DNA of 32,810 nt from an uncultured Oscillospiraceae bacterium. Lineage in GTDB: Bacteria > Bacillota > Clostridia > Oscillospirales > Oscillospiraceae. The stretch lies in contig CANQVL010000031.1 in NCBI GenBank assembly GCA_947627285.1, positions 1 to 32,810 of the forward strand, in the 5' to 3' direction. The position numbers and the translations under genes were made by a program. The notes below the pieces were generated by a model, which worked only from the letters and a program-made list of their open reading frames with translations, had not been told where the DNA came from and did no database searches. Shown piece by piece: positions 7,775-15,554 of the stretch (positions within the stretch are counted from its first letter, which is position 1; the number at the start of each line of letters is the position of its first letter).

Positions 7775-10700
7775 TTACTTTGTCAACTGGTCGTAGAGTG
7801 AGAGGATGGTTGCGAGCTGGGCCCTGTTGGAGGTGTCGGCGGGGTTGAATTTGTTGTTGTCGCCCTTAATGACCTCCTTCATGGAGCACCATGCCACGGC
7901 CTCGAACGCCCAGTCGGAGATGTCGGCAGCGTCGTCGAAGGGCAGATTGAACATCCAGTCGCCGGTGAAGCCGCCGGCGCCAAGCTTCTGCTCGTAGTTG
8001 TAGAGCATTGTCGCCATCTGCTCGCGGTTGATGGTGTCATTGGGTCCGAAATCGCCGGTGTCGTAGCCCTTGATTATGCCCTCGCTCGCCGCCCAGCGGA
8101 TCGCCTCGGTGTACCACTCGTTTTCGGGGACGTCGGGGAAGGGGATCTCATAGTCCACCTCGGGGCTGCCGTAAAGCGTCCAGAGGATGCCCGCCATCTG
8201 AGCGCGGGTGACGACCCTTTCGGGCTCAAATCCCAGGTCGGTGCCCTTCATGAGGTTGTTGGCTATGGCGTAGTCGGTGTAGGGGTGATACCACTGGGTG
8301 AGGTCGATGTCGGGGAACGCCAGGGACGGGCACTCGTAAACCGCCGCGGTCACGGTGACGTTGGAGGAGGGCATTTTGAAGGTGTAGGTGCCGTCCTTGT
8401 TGTCCGTGACCTCAACGTCCTTGCCGCCGGCGGCGGTGACGGTCACGGCGGAGACGTGGTAGTTCTCGGCGGGGGCCGGGGTGACGGTGACGGTCTCGCC
8501 GGCGGGGACGCTGGAGGCGGAGACCTTGAGCTCCACGTTCTCAGCCGCCTCGGTCTTCACGGAGTAGGTGTAGGGTCCGGCGTAGTAGACGGTATATTTG
8601 ATCTCACCTTCCACACTCTCGTCCTTGGTCACGGCATAATAGCCGGAGCCCTTGATGTCGGCGTTAAAACTGTGATTGCCCTTTTTCAGGGTAAATTCGA
8701 CTGTGCGGCTGACGGTCACGTCTTCGTTGCAATCCTTGTTGAGCTCGATCACATCGCCGTCCTTCGCGGCGTCAACGGCGTCTTTGAGGGTGTTGTAATA
8801 CTTGTCTTTGATCTTCGCCTCGGCGTCAGTGGTGGTGCGGAGCTCGAAGGTGGAGAAGCCGTCTGGGTTCTCGAATTTCACAACGCCGCTCTCTACCTTA
8901 CCGGTGTACCAGTGGACCGCGTTGTCTTCCTTGGTGTGCTTGATGTACACGGTGGCGCCTTCCACGGCAAAATTGGCGGGAACGGGCAGGACCATATCAA
9001 CGGTTCTGGAGACGGTGAGGGGGATCGGATCGGTGAGGTCAACGGAGTTGTTTTCAGTTACCTTCTGGATATCCGGCTCTGTGGAGGCGACAACGACTAT
9101 GACAGGGGAAATATTAAGCCTCAGAACGTTGCCGTCAGCACCCGGAGTGGTTGCACTGTATTCCTCTACTTCGATATTGACCGTGGTCAGAACGTGGAGG
9201 TAGACATCTTCACCTTCTTCTACCTCAACATCCTTCTCTTCCTTCAGCTTTTGCTTAGCGTTATCCGCCGTGCAAACGGTGTCGTCCTCGGTGACGGCGT
9301 TGCCCACGTCCTTAAGGCTTTCTGAGGCAAAGGACACGTCGGTGTTTTGGAGATCCTCTTCCTTTACTCCTTGTGTGTCTTCGCCAAATTTAAGAGTTGG
9401 CTCCTCGACGATTGTGATTCCGTCGCCCTCCTGTGTTTCCGCCGCGAAGCTTACGTTGACGGTGACATCGGCGGCGGGCATGGTGAAGGTATGTTTACCG
9501 TCCCCACCATTTGTAACTTTGATATCCTCAGTCCCGCCCACGGCGACGACGCCGATAAGCTTGTAGCCTTCGTCTATTTCCTTAACGGTAACTGTAATCG
9601 TATCGCCGCGGATAGCCGTTTTATTGTCAATTTCAGCCTTGCCGCCAGCGCCGGCGGTCAGGGTGACGGTGTAGATTCTGTAGACGGTCTTGCCGCCGTC
9701 TTTATCAACGGACTTGTACCCATCGGGAACGGTTACGGTGCTGCCTTCAATGACAAGCTCCACGCCGTCATCCCCGGCGGTGTACTTTGTGCTGCCGACG
9801 GTGAGGGCGCTATCCACAGTGGGCAGCTTGGCGGTGACTTCGCCCTCCACGGTTATGGAATCGCCGTCGCCATAGGTCAGGGTGGCGTCCGTCTCGGATT
9901 TGTTGGAAAATACAGCGCCGCTCACGGGGTCGGTGTAATCGTCCCCGGCTTTGACGGTGACCGTGGTGATCTCTACGGGCGCTTTGCCGTAGGCGGTGAC
10001 GTTGCTGGAGCCGTCGGTGACATTCTCATTCACCGTAAGCGCAAGCGTTAAATCAGTGTTTTCACTGTACTTGGTGGCGGTGGCGGTGTTGCCCTCTGTC
10101 TTGCAAACAAAGTTACCCTTGCCCACGCCGGAGAATGTTACCGTACCGAGAACGATTCGGTTGCCGGTGAGAGCCCTGTCCTTGGGAAGGTTGTCGGCGG
10201 GTTTGAAGGTGTAAACGCCGTCAGCCTCGGTCATACTCACATTATCGGCGGAAGTGATCTTGAAATTGAGGTGCGGCGCATTTTCAATTTCAAAGGACAG
10301 CTTAGCCTCCTTGAAGGAGTAGATGGACTTGTCTTCATCGGCGCTTTCCAGAATGATTTGGTACTCGTTGGCGTTTTGCATATGGATGTTTTTGATGAAG
10401 ATGATACGGGCATTCGTGGCAAAGGATTCTGCCGTTGAGTCTCCAATAGCCGTCACATAGCAGGCGTCGCCGCTCCCTGTGCCTTCACGCTTGGTAACGT
10501 GGGTATTGGGCACAAATCTGGATACGTTGGAGCTGAAGTGACCGCCGGTGATGGTGACCATACTGTCTTCCTTGGCGTCCACTGCCTCCGCATGGCGACC
10601 GTCAGAAGCCGGCGGGACCTCGGTGTTGGCGTTGAGTAGAATGTGCGTGCTCTCTCCTTCGATTTTGAGGTTTCCTTTTTCGACATACACGCCGTTAAAA

Positions 10701-12433
10701 CCGGCGGTGATCGTAGTATTCTTGATAGTAGCGTTTCCGCCGCGAATATATACGCCGATGCCGCCGTCGCACTCCTCCACGGGGTTGCCCAGATAATCTA
10801 CGCCGTCCGGCGCGGGAGCAAGGTTGACAAGGTTAGTTACCGAACCGCCGTTGATGGTCAGGTCGTTGTCGCTGTAAATCAAGGCATAGCGGGAAATGCT
10901 CGTAGCGGGTCCGCCAGGGACATTAGCTGAAACGTCAATGCCTCTAACCGTAACGTTATTGAGCGTCAAGGTGCCGTGATTGTCCACGGCGTACTCCTCT
11001 GCTTTATTGTAAACGGGGGCAGATTGAAGTGTGCTACCGCTGGTTTTGCCTTCCATGGTAAGCGTTGCTCCTTCATCAACGGTAATCGTGGCAAACTTTC
11101 CGGTGACCCCACCCTTCAGGGTTCGTCCGTTGAGGTCAATTGTAATTTCTTTTCCCGTGGGAACTGCCACATTCTCCTTATGATCATTAAATTCACCCTT
11201 ATCATAGTTAAGGATTATTTTCGTCGCACCCTGCTGGATGGCCTGATTGATGCTGGAATACGTATTTCCGCTATCATCCTCGATATACGCCGTTTCAACC
11301 TTCCAGCAATTCTGTTCAGTATAATCGGATTCTGTCTCCACCAGCGTAAATTTTCCTTTAATATGCTCTCGGAAATCAGTAGTAAAAATTCCGGAGTGAT
11401 TAGTATTTTCAAACTCTATTGAGCCATTTTCGCCGAATGTAATAGCACCTATAATTCCGGTTTTAGTCTCATTACCAATATATTTTAAGGTGCCATTAAC
11501 CTGAATATCACCATAATAAATCAGAGTATTCCCCGGAGACTGGCTAACTGATGTCAGGAGTCTGAGAGTTAGCGTTATTCCCTCTGGAATCTCATCTTTA
11601 GCTGACGGATGCTCCGCACTGCCGAAATCAGCAAACATATATAGCGAAGTTTTGCCAGCTTCAATGGCTTCAGAAATTGTACGGTAGAAGTTGGCTCCAT
11701 TTATATTGTCAGTAAATACGGGCGGAGTTCCCAGCTTGACCGTCAGAACACGGTTACCATCTTCATCAATTGCCACGTCCGCATAATATCCATCCGGGAG
11801 CTCCGCAACACTGCCTCTATCAGACCCCGTATATTTAAATGGATTCATGCCGCTGGTTGTAGAAATGACTTTAACATTCTCAGAGAAATAACACTTAGAT
11901 CCAAGGATTGGGTATTGATTCTTCCCTTTGTATGTACCGGAGTTTACCCTAATGTGCCAGGTTCCTGCATCTCTAACCGCATATCCGCTGGCTCCGCCTC
12001 CATCAACTTCCAAGTCCTCCAACGTCAGTTCGTGAGGATTTTTGGTATTTCTTCCTTCAGTCCTAATGACGGAAAGATAGCTACTTTTGCTTGTTATCTT
12101 GCCGTTTTTAATTGTGACTTTAACGGATTCTGTTGTTCCACCCTTGACCATAAGAAGTCCATTGTTAGAGCCTCTCGCTATATTGCCATTGTCGGAAATC
12201 GTGAATTTTCCCAAATCTAGCGTCAAGCTTCTCTGAATAGTAATTGGGGCGTCCACTTCACTAATATCCCCCGTCAGCTTGATCGCGTCAACTGTGGTAT
12301 CTTCGATAGCCTCTTTTAGACTTGCGAGGTCCGCAACTTCGCGGGTCTCCCCATCCTCCGCGAACGCTGTGCCCGCGAGTAGAAGGACGGCTGCTAATAT
12401 TGCTGCGAGCAGAAATAAAGTATTGCGTTTCAT
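7775..12433 (-). CDS. Large surface protein with beta-helix-like repeats and three C-terminal SLH domains
   Basis: A 1,552-residue secreted protein. Signal peptide: about residues 1-25 (MKRNTLFLLAAILAAVLLLAG...AFA). The N-terminal part has pectate-lyase-like strand repeats (LTLEDLEVDGGG, LTINGGSVTNL, ATIKNTTITAGFNGVYVEKG) and units of the form YxTLKDAVDAAKDGDVIEL. Two InlB-like repeats follow (VTLTAGAGGKAEIDNKTAIRGD..., VSASSVPAGETVTVTPAPAENYHV), each ending in a TFxMPxxxVTV motif. Three SLH domains occupy about 1371-1552 (FPDIDLTQWYHPYTDYAI, FPDVPENEWYTEAIRWAA, FDDAADISDWAFEAVAW) and should anchor it to the wall polymer. AGGAGG lies 7 nt before the ATG. The 5' third is clearly more AT-rich than the 3' part. 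The upstream region lies inside a putative invertible segment next to a recombinase, so expression may be phase variable. Function is probably adhesion or surface coating; substrate unknown. Confidence 0.92.
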   Translation of the reverse strand: MKRNTLFLLAAILAAVLLLAGTAFAEDGETREVADLASLKEAIEDTTVDAIKLTGDISEVDAPITIQRSLTLDLGKFTISDNGNIARGSNNGLLMVKGGTTESVKVTIKNGKITSKSSYLSVIRTEGRNTKNPHELTLEDLEVDGGGASGYAVRDAGTWHIRVNSGTYKGKNQYPILGSKCYFSENVKVISTTSGMNPFKYTGSDRGSVAELPDGYYADVAIDEDGNRVLTVKLGTPPVFTDNINGANFYRTISEAIEAGKTSLYMFADFGSAEHPSAKDEIPEGITLTLRLLTSVSQSPGNTLIYYGDIQVNGTLKYIGNETKTGIIGAITFGENGSIEFENTNHSGIFTTDFREHIKGKFTLVETESDYTEQNCWKVETAYIEDDSGNTYSSINQAIQQGATKIILNYDKGEFNDHKENVAVPTGKEITIDLNGRTLKGGVTGKFATITVDEGATLTMEGKTSGSTLQSAPVYNKAEEYAVDNHGTLTLNNVTVRGIDVSANVPGGPATSISRYALIYSDNDLTINGGSVTNLVNLAPAPDGVDYLGNPVEECDGGIGVYIRGGNATIKNTTITAGFNGVYVEKGNLKIEGESTHILLNANTEVPPASDGRHAEAVDAKEDSMVTITGGHFSSNVSRFVPNTHVTKREGTGSGDACYVTAIGDSTAESFATNARIIFIKNIHMQNANEYQIILESADEDKSIYSFKEAKLSFEIENAPHLNFKITSADNVSMTEADGVYTFKPADNLPKDRALTGNRIVLGTVTFSGVGKGNFVCKTEGNTATATKYSENTDLTLALTVNENVTDGSSNVTAYGKAPVEITTVTVKAGDDYTDPVSGAVFSNKSETDATLTYGDGDSITVEGEVTAKLPTVDSALTVGSTKYTAGDDGVELVIEGSTVTVPDGYKSVDKDGGKTVYRIYTVTLTAGAGGKAEIDNKTAIRGDTITVTVKEIDEGYKLIGVVAVGGTEDIKVTNGGDGKHTFTMPAADVTVNVSFAAETQEGDGITIVEEPTLKFGEDTQGVKEEDLQNTDVSFASESLKDVGNAVTEDDTVCTADNAKQKLKEEKDVEVEEGEDVYLHVLTTVNIEVEEYSATTPGADGNVLRLNISPVIVVVASTEPDIQKVTENNSVDLTDPIPLTVSRTVDMVLPVPANFAVEGATVYIKHTKEDNAVHWYTGKVESGVVKFENPDGFSTFELRTTTDAEAKIKDKYYNTLKDAVDAAKDGDVIELNKDCNEDVTVSRTVEFTLKKGNHSFNADIKGSGYYAVTKDESVEGEIKYTVYYAGPYTYSVKTEAAENVELKVSASSVPAGETVTVTPAPAENYHVSAVTVTAAGGKDVEVTDNKDGTYTFKMPSSNVTVTAAVYECPSLAFPDIDLTQWYHPYTDYAIANNLMKGTDLGFEPERVVTRAQMAGILWTLYGSPEVDYEIPFPDVPENEWYTEAIRWAASEGIIKGYDTGDFGPNDTINREQMATMLYNYEQKLGAGGFTGDWMFNLPFDDAADISDWAFEAVAWCSMKEVIKGDNNKFNPADTSNRAQLATILSLYDQLTK

Positions 12434-12475
12434 AGTGTTTCCTCCTCTTAAATTTTATTGAAATGGGTCGCCGGG

Positions 12476-12499
12476 ACAAAATTTCGCTTTTGTCCATAG
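12476..12499. repeat. Left inverted repeat of putative invertible segment
   Basis: A 24-bp sequence whose reverse complement is identical to 12712-12735. It lies 43 bp upstream of the start codon of the 12433-7775 surface gene. With two flanking bases, this copy is itself a dyad with 8-bp arms GGACAAAA/TTTTGTCC around a 6-nt spacer, which resembles the core site of a tyrosine recombinase. Confidence 0.9.
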
Positions 12500-12711
12500 G
12501 AGGTGAATGATTCTATGTACATAATATAGCGCAAAATACGATTAATTCTTATTATAGCATGACAAACGGGACCGACGGCGTTTTATGCCCTGCGGTCCTT
12601 GTTTCCGTGCAAATTTTTGTAATTATTTTTGTGCAAAGTCTTTACTTTTTCCGCTTGCTGTGATAATATCTTTGTGTATATCGTTTTGGGGACCCGTATT
12701 TGCCCTGTGTA
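12500..12711. promoter_or_regulatory. Putative invertible promoter segment (212 bp)
   Basis: AT-rich DNA between two perfect 24-bp inverted repeats, next to a tyrosine recombinase gene and upstream of a surface-protein gene. It carries promoter-like signals on both strands and an imperfect hairpin at 12569-12598 (GGACCG pairing with CGGTCC). No gene is visible inside it. By analogy with described phase-variable switches (established knowledge), inversion would turn the surface gene on or off. Inversion itself is inferred, not seen. Confidence 0.75.
12551..12558 (-). promoter_or_regulatory. Extended -10 promoter facing the surface gene
   Basis: On the minus strand TGCTATAAT gives a perfect TATAAT (12551-12556) with a TG extension; no good -35 is seen at 17 bp. 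It points to the surface gene start at 12433, with a leader of about 110 nt that includes the left inverted repeat. If it is the main promoter, the orientation shown here is the ON state. Confidence 0.6.
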
Positions 12712-12735
12712 CTATGGACAAAAGCGAAATTTTGT
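12712..12735. repeat. Right inverted repeat of putative invertible segment
   Basis: The 24-bp partner of 12476-12499. It ends one base from the recombinase stop codon (12737-12739), so inversion would leave the recombinase coding sequence intact. The outer two bases of the dyad differ from the left copy (TTTTGTAC against TTTTGTCC). Confidence 0.9.
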
Positions 12736-12736
12736 A

Positions 12737-13552
12737 CTAAGACACTAACCCCAATTTGTCCAGCGCCCTTCGGTGCTCGGCGCCGGTGGTTATGAGGTAG
12801 ATTCGCGTCGTATCTACGCTGCTGTGGCCCAGAACGTCCGCAAGCTTTACTATGTCGCGGGTGACGCGGTAAAAGGTCCTGGCGAACAGGTGCCGCAGGT
12901 TGTGGGGGAAGATCTTTGTCGCCTCCACGCCTGTTTTTTTGGACAGCGCCTTCATCTCCGCCCAGATCTGGCCCCGGCTCAGGGGCTTGCCGCTTCCGGT
13001 GAGGAATATCTCGCCGGAGGCGGTTTTCTTCTTTTTGGCGTATTTCAAAAGCTTCCGGCAGAGCTTGCCGGGGAGGAGTACGGTCCTGAGCTTGCCCTTC
13101 AGCCTTATGCGCGCCTCCCCCGCCCTTGCCGCCTCGACGGTTATGAAGCGCAGCTCGCTGACGCGTATGCCCGTGGAGCAGACTGTCTCCATTATGAGCC
13201 TCAGGCGCTCCGGCGCGGCGGCAAGGAGGCGCTCGTACTCCTCGCGGGTCAGCTCCCTGGACTGCTCCCTGAAGGCGCTTCGCTGGACGCGAATTGCCCT
13301 TACGCGCAGGTCGGGGCGGCGGAGGTATTCAAAATAGGCGTTCACCGCCGCGACCATGGCGTTCACCGTGGCGGCGGCGTAGCCCCGGCGCAGAAGGCCG
13401 TCGCGCCACTCCGCCGCCGCCTCGCGGGTCAGCTCCCCGCCGCCCAGATCCGTCAAAAATCTCGTGACCGCGCGAAGGTACTGCTCCCGCGTCCCCCGCG
13501 AGCGCTCCTTCTCCCGCAGCGCTGTTTCAAAACCGGCAAGGTCCTTTTCCAT
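12737..13552 (-). CDS. Tyrosine recombinase (XerC/D-like), probable DNA invertase
   Basis: A 271-residue site-specific recombinase. The N-terminal core-binding (SAM-like) domain spans about 5-85 and the catalytic domain about 100-271. The catalytic set is complete: Arg130 (CSTGIRVSEL), Lys152 or 154 (LKGKLR), His217-x-x-Arg220 (HNLRH), His243 (LGHSS) and nucleophile Tyr252 (TTRIYL). ATG 13552 is chosen because a terminator hairpin lies at 13575-13603; a TTG at 13642 would put that hairpin inside the gene. A TATAAT at 13571-13576 could be its -10. It lies directly beside a segment flanked by 24-bp inverted repeats, one of which abuts its stop codon, so it probably inverts that segment. No phage or transposon genes accompany it. 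XerC/D housekeeping duty is less likely given this context. Confidence 0.92.
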   Translation of the reverse strand: MEKDLAGFETALREKERSRGTREQYLRAVTRFLTDLGGGELTREAAAEWRDGLLRRGYAAATVNAMVAAVNAYFEYLRRPDLRVRAIRVQRSAFREQSRELTREEYERLLAAAPERLRLIMETVCSTGIRVSELRFITVEAARAGEARIRLKGKLRTVLLPGKLCRKLLKYAKKKKTASGEIFLTGSGKPLSRGQIWAEMKALSKKTGVEATKIFPHNLRHLFARTFYRVTRDIVKLADVLGHSSVDTTRIYLITTGAEHRRALDKLGLVS

Positions 13553-13574
13553 ACCGCTCCCGCTCCTTTGATTA

Positions 13575-13603
13575 TAAAAAATCCCCCCGCGTGTGCGGGG
13601 AGA
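13575..13603 (-). terminator. Intrinsic terminator of the upstream membrane-protein gene
   Basis: On the minus strand CTCCCCGC and GCGGGGGG pair around a 4-nt loop and are followed by ATTTTTTAT. It lies between the membrane-protein stop at 13629 and the recombinase start at 13552, so the recombinase is probably not co-transcribed with that gene. Confidence 0.85.
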
Positions 13604-13628
13604 TTTGTAATTTTGCGTTTTTTTGCGT

Positions 13629-14414
13629 TTATTTCTTTTCAACCGGCGTCATGCCCCGCATGAGGCACGAGGTCCCGGCGGCGATGTACACCGCGAATAT
13701 GATCAGCGCCGCGCGCAGGCCGGCGGGCCCGCCGTTCATGGCGGCTATCGGCAGGAGGTACACGGCGAGGAGGCTCATTATCAGCGTGCCGCGCAGGTCC
13801 CGCTTTCCGAAGGCGAAGCCGGCGGAGTAATAGGAGCTCACGGCACCGGCGGCAAGGGCGAGGCACGGATAGGCGTAATCCAGGAGCACCGGATTTCCCG
13901 CGTTTATCCTGTAAAGCGCCACCATCCAGTAGCAGAAAAGCAGCGCCGGCATGACGCTCCCCAGCTGCAAATAGGAGGAGGAGCGCATGGTATAGGAGCA
14001 GTACGCCATGACCGAAAGCCCGAAGCCCGCCAGGGCGAGCAGGAGAAGGAATACCCACCGGGCCATGCCCGTAAGACCCAGAATGTCGGCGTCGGACCGG
14101 GCGAGGAAAAAGGCGGCGGCGATCACGGCGACCCCCGCAAGCGCCTTGAGCGCGAAGGCCCAGTAGCTTTTCGTTTTAAAGGCCCCGGAAAAGCCGCTCT
14201 CGGCGGTGAAGCCTTTGGAGCATATGATCCCCGCGGCAACCGCGCCGGCTGTCACGGCGGCGGTCAGGACAATGAGCGCCACGGTGACGCCCGCGCCCGG
14301 CCTCGGAAGCCCGGACACCGGGTCAAAGACCGTATTCAGCTCCGCCCGCCTGATAAGCGCCCCCGCCGCGCCGAGCGCCAGCGCCATCCAGGGCAAAAAC
14401 GCACTTTTACGCAT
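13629..14414 (-). CDS. Multi-pass membrane protein of unknown function
   Basis: About 261 residues, mostly hydrophobic, with seven or eight predicted membrane spans (for example FLPWMALALGAAGALI, VALIVLTAAVTAGAVAAGIIC, WVFLLLLALAGFGLSVMAY, GTLIMSLLAVYLLPIAAMNG). No catalytic or transport motif was recognised. The start at 14414 (MRKSAF) follows GGGAG closely (2 nt); an alternative GTG a few codons upstream is possible. The gene is divergent from spoIID, with about 115 bp between the start codons, and has its own terminator. It may be sporulation-linked by position only; that is weak inference. Confidence 0.75.
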   Translation of the reverse strand: MRKSAFLPWMALALGAAGALIRRAELNTVFDPVSGLPRPGAGVTVALIVLTAAVTAGAVAAGIICSKGFTAESGFSGAFKTKSYWAFALKALAGVAVIAAAFFLARSDADILGLTGMARWVFLLLLALAGFGLSVMAYCSYTMRSSSYLQLGSVMPALLFCYWMVALYRINAGNPVLLDYAYPCLALAAGAVSSYYSAGFAFGKRDLRGTLIMSLLAVYLLPIAAMNGGPAGLRAALIIFAVYIAAGTSCLMRGMTPVEKK

Positions 14415-14449
14415 ATCTCCCACCACGTCCCAATAAATATAGATAGGCT

Positions 14450-14462
14450 TGTACAATGTACA
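14450..14462. promoter_or_regulatory. Palindrome between divergent genes, possible operator
   Basis: TGTACA-A-TGTACA, a 13-bp palindrome lying about 20 bp downstream of the predicted minus-strand -10 and 67 bp before spoIID. It could be a repressor site but no regulator is identified. Confidence 0.3.
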
Positions 14463-14480
14463 GTGGAAAGTCCATCTGCA

Positions 14481-14510
14481 ATTTTACATCAACAGGTCCC
14501 CTCAAGTCAA
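14481..14510 (-). promoter_or_regulatory. Possible promoter of the membrane-protein gene
   Basis: On the minus strand TTGACT (14505-14510) and TAAAAT (14481-14486) are separated by 18 bp, about 67 bp upstream of the start at 14414. Confidence 0.5.
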
Positions 14511-14528
14511 GCCAAACGGAGGTACAGC

Positions 14529-15554
14529 GTGAAGGTAATGCTTCTTTTTTCAACAATCCTGGTGATATTTGCCCTCATATTCCCGGTCGCCGCCGCCTGG
14601 AACAGCGCCCCGGCGGTCCCCGGTCCTGACGCCGGCGCCCCGGCGGGCGACACCGGCGGCGGCACGGAGGGCGGGCTATTTTATATCCCGCCGGAGTACG
14701 CCGCCCCCGCGAAGGACGCTCTCACCGAGATAAGCCTGCTGGCGGGGGGCGAAATAAGGAATATCTCCGTCCGCGACTACCTTCTGGGCGCGGTCAGCGC
14801 GGAGATGCCCGCGTCCTTTGAGCCGGAGGCGCTGCGCGCCCAGGCGGTGGCGCTGCGCACCTATCTCGCCCGCAAGCTCCTGCACTCCACCTCCGCCCAC
14901 CCGGAGGCGGACATCTGCGCCGACTCCTCCTGCTGCGCCGCCTGGAAGGACGAGGCGTATCTGCGGGAGAAGTGGGGCGATGGGTTTGAGGCGAACATGG
15001 CGAAAATAGCCGCCGCCGTGGACGGGACGGACGGGGAATATCTGGAATACTCCGGCGAGCCCGCCCTTGCCGTTTTTCACTCCTCATCCTCCGGCAAGAC
15101 CGAGGACGCGGGGGAGGTCTGGTCCGTGCCGGTACCATATCTTGTGAGCGTGGACACCCCGGAGAGCGCCGAGACCGTCCCCAGCTACACCGTCTCCGTC
15201 ACGGTCTCGGCAAGCGAATTCAAAGAGACGGTCCTCTCCGCCCACCCGGAGGCGGAGCTCAATGGGGAGCCCACGGGGTGGATAACCGACCCGCTCCTCA
15301 CCTCCTCCGGCAGGATAAGCTCGGTGCTCATAGGCGGCGTGCCGGTCACCGGGGCGGAGCTCCGGTCGCTTTTCGGACTGCGCAGTACGGCTATCGAGTT
15401 CTCCGCCACCGCCTCCGCTGTCACCATGACAAGCACGGGCTACGGGCACGGCGTGGGAATGAGCCAGTACGGGGCCCAGACGATGGCGCTGGAGGGGGCG
15501 GATTACAGGGAGATACTGGCAAACTATTACCCCGGAACGGAGCTCAAAGCATGA
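14529..15554 (+). CDS. spoIID: SpoIID/LytB-like septal peptidoglycan lytic transglycosylase
   Basis: A 341-residue membrane-anchored protein. Residues 1-23 are one hydrophobic anchor, followed by a Gly/Pro-rich linker and a SpoIID domain from about residue 65. Family hallmarks are AEMPASFEPEALRAQAVALRTY (from residue 91, with the catalytic Glu92), HSSSSGKT, and GYGHGVGMSQYGAQTMA near the C-terminus with YYPG. Cys130 and Cys136 match the spacing of the zinc cysteines described for clostridial SpoIID. In sporulating Firmicutes SpoIID strips stem-less peptidoglycan with SpoIIP and SpoIIM to drive engulfment. The GTG start at 14529 has GGAGG 6 nt upstream; the frame is open further upstream but has no better start. 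The 3' end overlaps the convergent tmcAL by 11 bp. A LytB-type vegetative paralogue cannot be excluded. Confidence 0.88.
   Translation: MKVMLLFSTILVIFALIFPVAAAWNSAPAVPGPDAGAPAGDTGGGTEGGLFYIPPEYAAPAKDALTEISLLAGGEIRNISVRDYLLGAVSAEMPASFEPEALRAQAVALRTYLARKLLHSTSAHPEADICADSSCCAAWKDEAYLREKWGDGFEANMAKIAAAVDGTDGEYLEYSGEPALAVFHSSSSGKTEDAGEVWSVPVPYLVSVDTPESAETVPSYTVSVTVSASEFKETVLSAHPEAELNGEPTGWITDPLLTSSGRISSVLIGGVPVTGAELRSLFGLRSTAIEFSATASAVTMTSTGYGHGVGMSQYGAQTMALEGADYREILANYYPGTELKA

Noticed and set aside
12499-12524. Good ribosome site (AGGAGGTGA) followed by ATG inside the invertible segment
   Set aside because: The reading frames stop after about five codons (MILCT, MYII), so no peptide of note is encoded in either orientation that I can see.
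12607-12637. Short direct repeats GTGCAAA at 12607-12613 and 12631-12637, as a CRISPR or iteron-like array
   Set aside because: Only two 7-bp copies in AT-rich sequence, with no regular spacing or further units.
12737-13552. Integrase of a phage or integrative element with attachment sites
   Set aside because: No phage, conjugation or transposase gene, no tRNA gene and no direct repeats were found nearby; inverted repeats beside the gene fit an invertase better.
13623-14528. Upstream extension of the spoIID frame to 13623
   Set aside because: The frame is open, but it runs antisense through a membrane-protein gene and has no conserved sequence. GTG 14529 has GGAGG at proper spacing and is followed at once by the membrane anchor.
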